A stretch of DNA of 64,000 bases from an uncultured Mucilaginibacter sp. (GTDB lineage: Bacteria > Bacteroidota > Bacteroidia > Sphingobacteriales > Sphingobacteriaceae), in NCBI RefSeq assembly GCF_913773635.1, contig NZ_CAJYGQ010000011.1, positions 1-64,000 on the forward strand, written 5' to 3'. Shown piece after piece: positions 17,706 through 27,613 of the stretch. The position numbers were made by a program, and so were the translations under genes. A model generated the notes under the pieces. It searched no databases and was not told the origin of the DNA. It saw only the letters and a list, made by a program, of their open reading frames with translations. Numbering within the stretch: position 1 is the stretch's first letter; every line of letters begins with the position of its first letter.

Positions 17706-17835
17706 TTAAAAAAACTTAAAGGATACAGTGCTACACACAAATGTTAGCTTAATGTTTAAATTTTTTTTAATTTTTTATAAAAACACTCATTGCTTTTGCC
17801 CGCAAGTGTGTATTAATGCTAAAATACCGTTTAAA

Positions 17836-19020
17836 ATGCCGGCAATTCAAGAATTGTTTACCAAATACCTGAAGAATGAGTGTACGGATGCAGAAATATC
17901 TGCGTTGAGGAGCCACTTTGGGCAACCGGAAAACGAACTGCTGTTAAAAAGTATCATTATTACCGAGCTGCAAAAAACTTCAGAACATCTTCCGGAAGCA
18001 AATGATACCGACCAACGCCTGGCTGCCGTACAAGAGCGCTTAAACAAAATACTGTTTACTCAAACATCTGTTAAGGCCGGCAAGTCAATATGGAAGATTA
18101 CCGCAATTGCCGCAGCCATACTTGTAGCCGCAACAACCGGTATTATACTATTTAAAACCCAGGAGCGCCCGGTAGTTGAAGTTGCAAAAGGAAAGGCAGT
18201 AAATATAATACCTGGAGTTAACTCAGCTACACTTACGCTTGCAAACGGAAAACGCATAAAGCTATCAGCAGCAGCCAATGGTGTGCTTGCCAAACAAAAC
18301 GGAATAGAAATTATAAAGAATAAAGAAGGTAAGCTTACATATAAGCTTTCTCAACCATCATTAACCGTGCAAAGCAACAAGCTGATCAACAAGCTAAGCA
18401 CCGCAAACGGCGAGCAGTTTACCATTGTGTTACCTGATGGCAGTACGGTTACTCTCAATGCCGCAACAAGTATCAGCTATCCCGCAAGCTTTACGGGGCT
18501 TCCTCAAAGAAATGTACAACTTACCGGCGAAGCTTATTTCAATGTAGTACATAATGATAAGCAACCGTTTATTGTGAATGCGGCGGGTGTGCAGACCGAA
18601 GACGTAGGTACCGAATTTAATATTAATTGCTACGCCGATGAAAGCTCTGTAAAAACCACCCTTATAGCAGGTGCAGCCAGGGTACGTACAGCACAAAAAG
18701 AATTGATGCTTAAACCCGCACAACAGGCTGTGGCTACAGGAAGCAACTTAAGCTATCGTGAGGTTGATACGGCCCCTTATATTGCCTGGAAAAACGGCAT
18801 GTTTGCTTATCATAACACAGCATTAAGTGATGTTATGCGGCAGGTAGCACGTTGGTACAATGTGCAGGTAAGTTATTCTGAAAACAGTTTAAAAAACAAG
18901 CGCCTTAGCGGAAGCGTGTCAAGGTATGATAACGTTGAGGGCATACTTAACGCCATTGGCTATACAGCTAAAGTGAAATTTAAAGTAGATGGTACAACTA
19001 TTACCGTACTACCCGAATAG
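17836..19020 (+). CDS. FecR-family anti-sigma factor
   Basis: 394 residues from the ATG at 17836. An in-frame start 36 codons earlier (17728) precedes a hydrophobic stretch out of place for the family, so I prefer the later one. The cytoplasmic N-terminal sigma-binding segment (1-80) is followed by one membrane span (about 86-106). Next comes the periplasmic FecR domain (about 110-310, including GEQFTIVLPDGSTVTLNAAT and GEAYFNV) and the C-terminal DUF4974 secretin-like domain (about 325-394), which contacts the STN domain of SusC. Unusually it is divergent from its presumed sigma gene. The susC gene follows after 180 bases. Confidence 0.93.
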   Translation: MPAIQELFTKYLKNECTDAEISALRSHFGQPENELLLKSIIITELQKTSEHLPEANDTDQRLAAVQERLNKILFTQTSVKAGKSIWKITAIAAAILVAATTGIILFKTQERPVVEVAKGKAVNIIPGVNSATLTLANGKRIKLSAAANGVLAKQNGIEIIKNKEGKLTYKLSQPSLTVQSNKLINKLSTANGEQFTIVLPDGSTVTLNAATSISYPASFTGLPQRNVQLTGEAYFNVVHNDKQPFIVNAAGVQTEDVGTEFNINCYADESSVKTTLIAGAARVRTAQKELMLKPAQQAVATGSNLSYREVDTAPYIAWKNGMFAYHNTALSDVMRQVARWYNVQVSYSENSLKNKRLSGSVSRYDNVEGILNAIGYTAKVKFKVDGTTITVLPE

Positions 19021-19100
19021 CAGACTATTAACATACCCTTAAACCCCTGATTACATGAAGCAAGAAACCAAGATTTAAACATTGCAGGGTTCAGATAAAA

Positions 19101-19131
19101 AAACCAGGGACGTTCGCACCGCACCTGGTTT
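19101..19131 (+). other. Hairpin in the fecR-susC gap
   Basis: AAACCAGG (19101-19108) pairs with CCTGGTTT (19124-19131) around a 15-base loop. The stem is flanked by A-rich sequence and lies about 70 bases before the susC start. It could be a weak terminator for fecR or a leader structure of susC. Confidence 0.4.
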
Positions 19132-19200
19132 AAAATGTCTAGAAAAGCCCGCAAACAGAGCGATTAAACCCATTTTCTAAACTTTCACACAGACAATCAA

Positions 19201-22200
19201 ATGTATAAAATTTATACTAAACATTGGGGTGTGCCACCCGGCTACATCCAAAAATTGCTATTGACGATGAAGCTTACGGTAATTATGGTGATGGCAGTGC
19301 TACTGCAGGTTAGCGCCGGCACTTACGCCCAAAAACTTACCTTTAAAAAAAATGGTGCTACATTACGTGAGGTTTTTGGTCAAATAAGGGTGCAAACCGG
19401 GTATAATGTACTTTACTCGCCCGATTTAATTAACGAAGAATCACGTTTAAATGCCAATTTTTCAAACGCAACGCTCCGCAATGTATTAGATCAGATTATT
19501 GACCGCGATGCGCTGAGCTACACCATTGACCGCAAGAACATTCTTATTACCAAGGCAAAAGAAGAATCTTTATTACAAAAGGTAATTGACCTGGTTGAAA
19601 CCACATCTATTTTAGGAAAGGTATCTGACGAAAACGGCAAGCCGCTGCCAGGGGCAACCATTAGCGTAAAAGGCACCCGTAACTCGGTGGTTGCTGATGC
19701 CGAAGGCGCCTTTGCCATAACAGTAAACGAAGCAAAAGATATCCTGGTGATATCATTTATTGGGTATGAGATTAAAGAACTGCCTGCCAAAAATATCAAA
19801 AGCCCGCTTTTAATCTCGCTTAAACAATCAACCAGTAATTTGGATCAGGTACAAATAACAGCTTATGGCACCACTACAAAACGTTTAAATACAGGTAACA
19901 TTACCACTGTTACGGCACAGGAAATTGCAAAAAACCCTGTTAATAACGTAATGGAGGCACTACAAGGTAAAGTACCCGGGCTTTTTATACAACAGGTAAC
20001 CGGCCAGCCAGGCGGCGCCTTTAATTTGCGCATACGCGGTTCGGCTAACCTTACCACTGGTGCTACTTCACCACTGGTAATTGTTGATGGTGTGCGTTAC
20101 CCGGCTAGTACGCTTAAACTGTCAGAAAATACATCATACGGCACAAAAGATTTTTTACAAGGCGGTAGCGGTTTAAACTTTATTAATCCCAATGACATCG
20201 AAACTATTGACGTGTTGAAGGATATTGATGCCACGGCCATTTACGGCTCATCAGGTGCATATGGCGTAATACTTATTACCACTAAAAAGAACAAGCATGG
20301 TTCGCAATCATTTGATGCCAACGTTTATACCGGCGTATCGGTTTACGGCTCAGGCGAGCCGCTGCTAAATACTGAAGAGTACCTGATGCTGCGCCGCGAA
20401 GCCTTAAAAAATGATGGCACTACAACCATTCCATCAGGCGACAGCGATTTAAACGGCACCTGGCCGCAAGACCGCTACACCGATTGGCGTAAGCTGTTTA
20501 TGGGAGGGCATGCAGCCACCACCAATGTTAATCTGTCTTACAATGGCAGCGCCCGTAATACGTCCTATCTTATAAGCGGCAGCTTCAGAGACATTGGCAA
20601 CATACAACGCCATAAGGGGGCTAACCGTGATGGGTCTCTTCGTTTTGCGCTTAACACAAGTACAAATAATAACAAGTTTAGCCTTTCGCTTACGGGCACC
20701 TACCTGGCCTCGGTAAATGACATGGTACCTTATGACTTTTCAACAAGCTCATTACTTGTTCCTAATGCTCCAAATCCTTACAACGCTGATGGGTCTGTGA
20801 ATTGGGCCGCTATAGGCACCGATGTTAATAGCAGTGCATCATCAAGCAATGCCAACCGTTTGTATAAAAACAACACCAATAACCTGCTGGCAAACGCCAC
20901 ACTTATATATCGCCCAATGAAAAAGCTTACTTTAAGAACAATTTTCGGCTATAGCGATATTACTGGTAAAGAACTTATTGGTTATCCGCTTGCAGTTTTT
21001 AACCCAACCAACACAGCTGCCGCAACGCAAACCACTTCAATTTTCCATCACTACAATACGCGCAGCATAACGGTTTCGCCTTACGCTGAATACCGGACAG
21101 CATTAGGCTCAAAAGGCAATTTAACTGCAAAAATTGGTGGAGAGATTTCAAATATTGTAACCTATCTTGATGACATTACCGGCACAGGTTTTCCGTCAGA
21201 TGCTTTGCTTAAAAATCCATCTGCAGGATCATCTGTTGTTACCGACTATAATCTTACCGAATACCGCTCTATTGGCACGTACGGCATATTAAAATACGTT
21301 TGGAACAACAAATACATTGTTGACTTAAACGTACGCCGCGATGGATCGACCAAATTCGGATCGGGACGCCGCTTTGGTACATTCGGTTCTGCAGCAGCGG
21401 CATGGATATTTACTGAAGAAAAGTTTTTAAAAGACAACAAGATACTAAGCTTTGGTAAGTTGCGGGCAAGCACGGGTACAGTTGGCGGCGATGCCGTAGG
21501 TGATTTTAATTACCTGAGTACCTACAACGTTACCGGAGGCTCTTATGACGGTAAAGTTGGACTATCGCCCGGCTCATTATCCAACCCTTACCTTGTTTGG
21601 GAAAGAAATACCAAATCAGAGATTGCGCTTGAGCTTGGATTCCTTAAAGACCGCATATTTATAGAGGGCAGTTACTACTACAACAAAGCAGGCAATCAGT
21701 TAATTGGAACAAAATTATCCAGCGTAACCGGTTTTGGCTCCTACTCGCTAAACTCTGATGCGGTGATTAGTACCAGCGGCATTGAAGGTATTTTGAGCAC
21801 TACAAACATCAAGAGCAAAAATTTTCAATGGACCACCCGTGTTAACATTTCAATACCGCGTAGTAAGTTAATCAAAGTACCTACCAATGCCACCCTTGAT
21901 GCAAACCTGGCTTTAGGCAAACCGGTAACCGGTATTTTTTTGTACAAGTACAATGGTGTTAACCCTGCTACCGGTTATTATAACTTCACTAACGCAAAAG
22001 GAGTAGCATCTGATTACCTAAGCGGATTAACTCAGGCTGATAAAACTGAGTTTGTTGACCTGGCTCCTAAATATTTTGGCGGTATACAAAACTCGTTTTC
22101 TTACAAGCAACTATCGGTTGATTTTTCTTTCACTGTTACCAGTCGCAAAGGCCGTAATTTTCTAGGACAAACTGTTTTCCCATTTGGTATATATGGCCTC

Positions 22201-22545
22201 AACGGCTCAGCACAGTGGCTTAAACGCTGGCAAAAACCCGGAGACGAAACTGATTTCCCGAAGCTATCAGCCAACTTGCTTAGCTATTTCAGGCAAACAA
22301 ACTTTCAGGCCAGTACCGGAGCTTATAGTGATGCTACCTATGCAAGGCTGCAAAACTTAAGCATACGCTATAACTTTAAAGGCAGCTATCTGCAAAAGCT
22401 TGGCATAAGTAACCTGTCAGTTTACCTGCAAGGGCAAAATTTACTTACCATATCAAAATTTGGCGGTCTTGACCCTGAAAATCTTGCTGCGGGCGTTATT
22501 CCTCCCCTCCGCGTATTTACCGGCGGTTTCAACGTAACATTTTAA
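19201..22545 (+). CDS. SusC/RagA-family TonB-dependent outer-membrane transporter with STN signalling domain
   Basis: 1114 residues. A signal sequence (to about 44, SAGTYAQ) is followed by the STN domain (about 48-118). A carboxypeptidase-regulatory-like domain follows (about 137-215, GKVSDENGKPLPGATISVKG), then the plug (about 220-360, NNVMEALQGKVPGLFIQQ and PLVIVDGVRYP), and the rest is beta-barrel ending in a C-terminal GGFNVTF. STN domains occur in transporters that signal to FecR. This one should import a large nutrient bound by the SusD partner and report its arrival to the divergent sigma system. It precedes susD by 12 bases. The substrate is not encoded in the sequence in a way I can read; the attached peptidase gene hints at peptides. 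Confidence 0.95.
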   Translation: MYKIYTKHWGVPPGYIQKLLLTMKLTVIMVMAVLLQVSAGTYAQKLTFKKNGATLREVFGQIRVQTGYNVLYSPDLINEESRLNANFSNATLRNVLDQIIDRDALSYTIDRKNILITKAKEESLLQKVIDLVETTSILGKVSDENGKPLPGATISVKGTRNSVVADAEGAFAITVNEAKDILVISFIGYEIKELPAKNIKSPLLISLKQSTSNLDQVQITAYGTTTKRLNTGNITTVTAQEIAKNPVNNVMEALQGKVPGLFIQQVTGQPGGAFNLRIRGSANLTTGATSPLVIVDGVRYPASTLKLSENTSYGTKDFLQGGSGLNFINPNDIETIDVLKDIDATAIYGSSGAYGVILITTKKNKHGSQSFDANVYTGVSVYGSGEPLLNTEEYLMLRREALKNDGTTTIPSGDSDLNGTWPQDRYTDWRKLFMGGHAATTNVNLSYNGSARNTSYLISGSFRDIGNIQRHKGANRDGSLRFALNTSTNNNKFSLSLTGTYLASVNDMVPYDFSTSSLLVPNAPNPYNADGSVNWAAIGTDVNSSASSSNANRLYKNNTNNLLANATLIYRPMKKLTLRTIFGYSDITGKELIGYPLAVFNPTNTAAATQTTSIFHHYNTRSITVSPYAEYRTALGSKGNLTAKIGGEISNIVTYLDDITGTGFPSDALLKNPSAGSSVVTDYNLTEYRSIGTYGILKYVWNNKYIVDLNVRRDGSTKFGSGRRFGTFGSAAAAWIFTEEKFLKDNKILSFGKLRASTGTVGGDAVGDFNYLSTYNVTGGSYDGKVGLSPGSLSNPYLVWERNTKSEIALELGFLKDRIFIEGSYYYNKAGNQLIGTKLSSVTGFGSYSLNSDAVISTSGIEGILSTTNIKSKNFQWTTRVNISIPRSKLIKVPTNATLDANLALGKPVTGIFLYKYNGVNPATGYYNFTNAKGVASDYLSGLTQADKTEFVDLAPKYFGGIQNSFSYKQLSVDFSFTVTSRKGRNFLGQTVFPFGIYGLNGSAQWLKRWQKPGDETDFPKLSANLLSYFRQTNFQASTGAYSDATYARLQNLSIRYNFKGSYLQKLGISNLSVYLQGQNLLTISKFGGLDPENLAAGVIPPLRVFTGGFNVTF

Positions 22546-22557
22546 AGCTGTAAAACC

Positions 22558-24000
22558 ATGAAAAAAACTATACTAAGTGCAGGCAGCATTTTGCTGGCAT
22601 TGCTAATAACCACCACAGGTTGCGATAAGTATCTAGACGGAACTCAACTACCTGCCAAAACCATTGATGGCGCCAGTGTATATGAATCTGATGTTACTAC
22701 CTCAACCGTTATTACCGGAGTTTATATAAACATGACGGGAAGCGGGCCCTTCACCGGTAGCACAGGCGAAAACATGGGCTATACCCTTGGCCTTTATACC
22801 GACGAGCTAAAAAGCGTTTTAAGCGGAAACTTTGCCGACAGATTTTATAAAAACACCATCCAAAGTGCCGATAGTAAAGCATGGAGTAATTTGTACAGCA
22901 AGTTATTTGCAGTTAATTCGGCTATTGAAGGTATTAACAACAGTACAGCATCACTTACCTATCGTAACCAGTGGTTGGGCGAGAGCTATTTTTTACGGGC
23001 ATACTTCCATTTGCTGCTAACCGGTTATTATGGCGATATACCTTTAGCTCTTACAACTGATTATACGGTAAACAACACCCTGAGCCGTGCGCCGCAAAAG
23101 CAGGTGTACGAGCAAATTATTGCCGACCTTAAACAGGCACAATCACTGTTAACGCCCGATTACCGTAACGGCTACGGCGTAACCACCACTAACCGTTTAA
23201 GGCCTAACAAAGCAGTTGCAACCGCATTGCTGGCCCGGGTGTACCTGTACAACAATGATTGGGCTAATGCCGAAGCCCAGGCTACTGAAGTAATTAATAA
23301 TACGGCAACCTATCAGCTAATACCACCGGCACAGGTGTTTTTGGCAAACAGCCGCGAAACCTTATGGGCACTTGCACCATCAAGCCCAAAACCGGCATTT
23401 GGCTTTAACTTTTTTAACAATGGCATGCCTGCAGTAATTGCGTCAAACGCTACACCTGCATCATCATCAGTATTTGCTGCATTAAGTAATTTTGTACTTA
23501 ACGCCTTTGAACCTAACGATGCCCGTTTTACCAACTGGGTACGCTCATCAACTGTAAGTGCCAGTGCAACGGCACCCGCCACTGTTTACTATTTCCCTAA
23601 CAAATACAAATCATCAGCAAATAACGCAGAGTATGAAATCATCATGCGCCTTGCCGAACAATATCTTATACGTGCCGAAGCCAGGGCAAGGCAAAACAAG
23701 CCGGAGGCCGCCAATGATCTGAACGCAGTACGCACAAGGGCTGGATTGGCAAATACCACCGCCAGCTCACCAGTTGATTTGCTTGCAGCCATAGCTAAAG
23801 AAAGGCAAACAGAATTATTTACCGAATCGGGGCACCGCTTTTTTGATTTAAAGAGAACCGGCACTATAGACGCGGTAATGGCAATAGTAGCGCCAACCAA
23901 ACCAACAACCTGGAGCAGCTACCTGGCGCTATGGCCTATTCCATCTGCCGATATTATACAAAACCCTAATATAAAGCCAAACCCGGGTTACATACAATAA
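22558..24000 (+). CDS. SusD/RagB-family nutrient-binding outer-membrane lipoprotein
   Basis: 480 residues with a lipoprotein signal ending in TTTGC (Cys22). TPR-like helices follow (SAIEGINNSTASLTYRNQWL, GESYFLRAYFHLLLTGYYGD), and the C-terminal SusD region includes NAEYEIIMRLAEQYLIRAEA and RTRAGLANTT with ERQTELFTESGHRFFDLKRT. It caps the SusC barrel and binds the substrate. The gene begins 12 bases after susC and is followed by the thioredoxin-like gene after 11 bases. It is a normal length for the family (most are 450-650 residues). Confidence 0.95.
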   Translation: MKKTILSAGSILLALLITTTGCDKYLDGTQLPAKTIDGASVYESDVTTSTVITGVYINMTGSGPFTGSTGENMGYTLGLYTDELKSVLSGNFADRFYKNTIQSADSKAWSNLYSKLFAVNSAIEGINNSTASLTYRNQWLGESYFLRAYFHLLLTGYYGDIPLALTTDYTVNNTLSRAPQKQVYEQIIADLKQAQSLLTPDYRNGYGVTTTNRLRPNKAVATALLARVYLYNNDWANAEAQATEVINNTATYQLIPPAQVFLANSRETLWALAPSSPKPAFGFNFFNNGMPAVIASNATPASSSVFAALSNFVLNAFEPNDARFTNWVRSSTVSASATAPATVYYFPNKYKSSANNAEYEIIMRLAEQYLIRAEARARQNKPEAANDLNAVRTRAGLANTTASSPVDLLAAIAKERQTELFTESGHRFFDLKRTGTIDAVMAIVAPTKPTTWSSYLALWPIPSADIIQNPNIKPNPGYIQ

Positions 24001-24011
24001 CACAACAGCTT

Positions 24012-25154
24012 ATGAAATTATACTCTTTAACTGCCTTTATACTGTTAAGTATTGCAGCCAAAGCACAGGTAACAAGCTACGAGGTAAAAGTAGAACTGCC
24101 CAAAGCCAAACCGGGTACAAAGGTTTACCTGATTCATCAGTACGGATGGTCTGATGGTAAAACGCTTGATTCAGCCGCTTTAGTAAACGGAAAATCGACG
24201 TTTAAAGGCACCTTATCTATGCCGCAAAATGTTCATCTCGTAGTTGATCATCAGGGAACAATGGGATCGAGATGGAGCAAAGACCGCGATGTAAAGCTCC
24301 TATACCTCGAACCGGGAACCATTAAGGTAGCCGGAACTGACTCTGTTGCTAAAGCCCGTATAAGCGAATCGGCGTTGAACGATGAGTATGCACGTTACGA
24401 AAAAGCCGTGCTGGCCACCGGGCAGGATATCATGAAAAAGATAAACGATGAGTTTGCCTCAGCACCGGCAGCCCAACAAGCCGACAAAGCTTTTCAGGCA
24501 AGGTTAATGGGCAGGTACAGCGCAGCTAACCAGCTTATTGATTCGGTAAAGAAAATATACGTAAAACAACATCCCAATTCTTACTTAAGCTTATTTGCTT
24601 TAAACGAACTGGCAGGCAACCAGCCAAAGGTAGCCGAAATCCGTCCGCTTTATGCTGGCTTATCGGGTGAAATCCGCAACTCCGATCTTGGAAAACGGCT
24701 GGGCCGGTTCCTTGATGAACGCAGCCTTACAAGCGTTGGCGCACTTGCACCCGACTTTACCCAAAACGACGTAAACGGAAGTGCTGTTAAATTGAGTGAT
24801 ATGCGCGGGAAATATGTTTTGCTTGATTTTTGGGCATCATGGTGCGGACCGTGCCGAGCCGAAAACCCTACTGTTTTAAAAGCTTACAACAAGTATAAAG
24901 ACCGCAACTTTACTGTGTTGGGAGTATCATTAGATCAGGCTGGTAAGAAGGAGGCATGGCTGGCTGCCATTAAAAAAGATGCATTGCCCTGGACACAGGT
25001 GTCTGATTTAAACGGCTGGCAAAATGCAGCAGCCCAATTGTACGGCGTAAAAGCAATTCCTCAAAACTATCTTATTGACCCTAACGGAAAAATCATTGCC
25101 ACCAATCTTCGTGGCGAAGCTTTAGAAACAGAACTGGCAAAATACATTCACTAA
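24012..25154 (+). CDS. TlpA-like thioredoxin with N-terminal DUF4369-like domain
   Basis: 380 residues, exported (signal 1-19, AAKAQ). A beta-rich DUF4369-like N-terminal domain (about 22-115) and a helical linker lead to a thioredoxin fold (about 240-380). Its active site WCGPC places the redox cysteines at 278 and 281, and cis-proline is in KAIPQNYL. Family members act in the periplasm as membrane-facing reductases. Being fourth in the susCD operon (11 bases after susD, 3 before the metallopeptidase), it may serve folding or reduction of proteins handled by this locus. A cellular partner is not evident. Confidence 0.9.
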   Translation: MKLYSLTAFILLSIAAKAQVTSYEVKVELPKAKPGTKVYLIHQYGWSDGKTLDSAALVNGKSTFKGTLSMPQNVHLVVDHQGTMGSRWSKDRDVKLLYLEPGTIKVAGTDSVAKARISESALNDEYARYEKAVLATGQDIMKKINDEFASAPAAQQADKAFQARLMGRYSAANQLIDSVKKIYVKQHPNSYLSLFALNELAGNQPKVAEIRPLYAGLSGEIRNSDLGKRLGRFLDERSLTSVGALAPDFTQNDVNGSAVKLSDMRGKYVLLDFWASWCGPCRAENPTVLKAYNKYKDRNFTVLGVSLDQAGKKEAWLAAIKKDALPWTQVSDLNGWQNAAAQLYGVKAIPQNYLIDPNGKIIATNLRGEALETELAKYIH

Positions 25155-25157
25155 AAC

Positions 25158-25889
25158 ATGAAACTCAAATTTAAACTGTTACTTATACTTTTCATTCCGC
25201 TTTTAAGCGCAATAAAACTGAATGCGCAAAACCAGCGAAGATGGGAAGATATTGACACCACCGGTTATTATAAAAAAGAACAAATAAGTAAAGACGGATT
25301 TACGCTGATCTTTATTAACAAAGACCCTAACCTCAATGCCGCTACAGCAAACAGCCTTAAAGACGCCTTTTGGAAGGTATACCCCAAAATGGTAAAGCAC
25401 TTCAACAAAAAAGCCATGCATACTATCACCATGATGATAGGTACAGAGTACCGCGGAGTAGCGGCTACACTGAATGGCGTGGTTAAGATTGATCAGGAGT
25501 GGATACGAAAGAATCCACAGGATATAGATTTGCTCACCCACGAGTTAATGCACGTGGTACAAACTTATGGCTACAACGTGCCTGATAATTGGCTTACTGA
25601 TGGAATAGCCGACTACGGCCGCTACGCTTTCGGTATCAACAACGCTGCATCAGGATGGTCGCTTACACCATTTCAACAATCGCACAGTTACAAAAATTCC
25701 TACCGCATTGCAGCCAGGTTTTTGGTTTGGGTTGAACAGCATAAAGATAAAAGCATAGTGAAAGCGCTTGATAAAGCGCTCCGCGAGGGTAAGTATCAAC
25801 CTATAATATGGGAGCGGCTTACAGGCAAATCACTTGATGCGCTTTGGCAGGAATATGCCGCAAATCCGTCAATTAAAGAGCGGGCTTAA
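25158..25889 (+). CDS. Secreted basic-secretory-protein-like metallopeptidase
   Basis: 243 residues with a signal peptide (1-23, LNAQ). The motif LTHELMHVVQ gives H128, E129 and H132 of the HExxH zinc site. WLTDGIADYGR (145-155) is the downstream segment typical of the plant basic secretory protein (BSP) family, placing a probable third ligand near D148 or D152. Such enzymes cleave proteins outside the cytoplasm. It starts 3 bases after the TlpA-like gene, so it is the last gene of the SusCD operon, and a bidirectional terminator follows. Together with the absence of any glycosidase here, it points to a peptide or glycopeptide substrate. Confidence 0.85.
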   Translation: MKLKFKLLLILFIPLLSAIKLNAQNQRRWEDIDTTGYYKKEQISKDGFTLIFINKDPNLNAATANSLKDAFWKVYPKMVKHFNKKAMHTITMMIGTEYRGVAATLNGVVKIDQEWIRKNPQDIDLLTHELMHVVQTYGYNVPDNWLTDGIADYGRYAFGINNAASGWSLTPFQQSHSYKNSYRIAARFLVWVEQHKDKSIVKALDKALREGKYQPIIWERLTGKSLDALWQEYAANPSIKERA

Positions 25890-25897
25890 ATAAAGCA

Positions 25898-25926
25898 TTA
25901 AGCAGCAGGACTGCCCTGCTGCTTAA
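25898..25926. terminator. Bidirectional terminator between the susCD operon and the AsnC gene
   Basis: TTAAGCAGCAGG (25898-25909) and its exact complement (25915-25926) form a 12-bp stem with a five-base loop. It sits between convergent genes and would serve both. Confidence 0.75.
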
Positions 25927-25927
25927 A

Positions 25928-26386
25928 TTAAAGCTTGTACGCTGTTTCGCTTTTAATTTCAGACAGAACAAAGTAACTGGTGATGGTAGTGATATTTGGT
26001 AATTCGCCTAAACGTTTGTAAACATCAAGGTAGGCATCCATGTTTTTTGTGACTATACGTAACAAAAAATCACACGAGCCCGACATTTGGAAACACTCCA
26101 ATACTTCAGGAAAGTTATTTACCTGCCCAGCAAAGGTATCTAACGTAACCGCGGTATGGTCATTCAAAAGCACCTGGCTAAATGCCATTAGTCCTTTGTT
26201 AATCTTTTTGCGATCAAGTATAGCTACCGTGCGCTGAATAAAGCCGTCGGCCTTCAGGCGTCTTACCCTTTCATAAATGGTAGGCACCGAACGGTTAATT
26301 TTATTGGCAATTTCTTTATGCGGAAGGTCGGCATTATGCTGAAGCAGGTTTAATATTGAGATATCTATATCGTCAAGAAGCCTCAT
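25928..26386 (-). CDS. Lrp/AsnC-family transcriptional regulator
   Basis: 152 residues. The N-terminal winged helix-turn-helix (1-50, DIDISILNLLQHNADLPHKE with KINRSVPTIYERVRRLKADG) is followed by the Lrp ligand-binding/oligomerisation domain (about 65-150). The latter contains VLECFQMSGSCDFLLRIVTK and the closing ITTITSYFVLSEIKSE. It diverges from the CysM-like gene across 162 AT-rich bases and probably controls it, with an amino acid (perhaps cysteine or a precursor) as ligand. Regulation is inference from position. Confidence 0.93.
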   Translation of the reverse strand: MRLLDDIDISILNLLQHNADLPHKEIANKINRSVPTIYERVRRLKADGFIQRTVAILDRKKINKGLMAFSQVLLNDHTAVTLDTFAGQVNNFPEVLECFQMSGSCDFLLRIVTKNMDAYLDVYKRLGELPNITTITSYFVLSEIKSETAYKL

Positions 26387-26548
26387 TTGTAGTCAAATTT
26401 TAAAAATTGTGCTTTTCATTTTAGTACTGAGCAATTAATTATATAAATATAAAGCAAATCGACTTTTGACAATAATTTTTATTGATTTATAGAGCGAGCA
26501 TTGATGATTTTATGTTTCATCACGATTTTTAAGATAAAAAGATAAGCT

Positions 26549-27598
26549 ATGATAGCAACTGATAATTCAACGCTTGATACAAAATTGTCATCACTATGGC
26601 ACATGGTGGGAAACACACCCATGTTAAAGCTTGAATATAATTATAAGGGCCGCCTGGGATTCATTTATGTAAAGTGTGAGCATTACAACCTTACTGGAAG
26701 CGTAAAAGACCGCATGGCACTATACATTCTTAAAAAGGCCTATGAAATGGGGATGATTAAGCCTGGCGACACCATTATTGAAGCAACAAGCGGCAACACC
26801 GGGATAGCCTTTGCCGCCATTGGCAAAGCCCTTGGCCATAATGTAACCATCATGATGCCTAACTGGCTCAGTAAAGAACGTAAGGATATAATTAAAAGCT
26901 TTGGTGCCAATATACACCTGGTAAGCAAAGAGCAGGGCGGCTTTTTAGGCAGCATTGAAATGGCCGAACAGATGTGCAAGGAATCAGACTGTTATTTTTT
27001 GCCTCGCCAGTTTGAAAACTGCTTTAACGCCGAAGCACATGAAGCAACAACCGGCCCCGAAATTTGGGAACAGCTATACCAGGAGGGCTTAACGCCCGAT
27101 GCATTTGTAGCCGGTGTTGGTACAGGCGGCACCGTGATGGGCGTTGGCAACTACCTGCGTAAACAAAATAAATCAGTTAAAATATTTCCGTTGGAACCAG
27201 CCGAATCTCCAACGCTAACTACCGGGTACAAAGTAGGTTCACACCGCATTCAAGGTATATCTGATGAGTTCATACCTGCCATAGTGAAATTAAATGAGCT
27301 TGAACCTGTAGTACAAGCCAATGATGGTGATGCCATTATTATGGCTCAAAAACTGGCACAACAACTTGGTTTGGCCGTGGGCATATCATCAGGCGCCAAT
27401 GTTATTGGTGCAATAAAAATTAAAGAGCAACTGGGTGAAAATGCCATTGTTGTTACACTATTGGCCGATAGTAATAAAAAGTACCTGAGCACAGATTTGG
27501 TTAAGCCCGAGCCGGTACAACCTGGTTACATTTCAAGCGATATTGACTTTACCGGTTTTAAACCCATAAGCCGTTTAGCCGAGCCAATAATGCGATAA
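26549..27598 (+). CDS. PLP-dependent cysteine synthase family protein (CysM-like)
   Basis: 349 residues of the fold II PLP family. K53 in LTGSVKDRM is the Schiff-base lysine. SGNTG (81-85) binds the substrate carboxylate, [12 protein letters not shown] binds the phosphate, and [17 protein letters not shown] closes the site. The N-terminal [13 protein letters not shown] is typical of cystathionine/cysteine synthases. CysM uses thiosulfate or sulfide with O-acetylserine or a similar acceptor. The family is clear, but similarity alone cannot separate cysteine synthase B from the cystathionine-beta-synthase-like branch. The split DsbD genes follow at 16 bases, suggesting a cysteine/thiol redox link. 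Confidence 0.85.
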   Translation: MIATDNSTLDTKLSSLWHMVGNTPMLKLEYNYKGRLGFIYVKCEHYNLTGSVKDRMALYILKKAYEMGMIKPGDTIIEATSGNTGIAFAAIGKALGHNVTIMMPNWLSKERKDIIKSFGANIHLVSKEQGGFLGSIEMAEQMCKESDCYFLPRQFENCFNAEAHEATTGPEIWEQLYQEGLTPDAFVAGVGTGGTVMGVGNYLRKQNKSVKIFPLEPAESPTLTTGYKVGSHRIQGISDEFIPAIVKLNELEPVVQANDGDAIIMAQKLAQQLGLAVGISSGANVIGAIKIKEQLGENAIVVTLLADSNKKYLSTDLVKPEPVQPGYISSDIDFTGFKPISRLAEPIMR

Positions 27599-27613
27599 AT
27601 CCTTTTGAACTAA

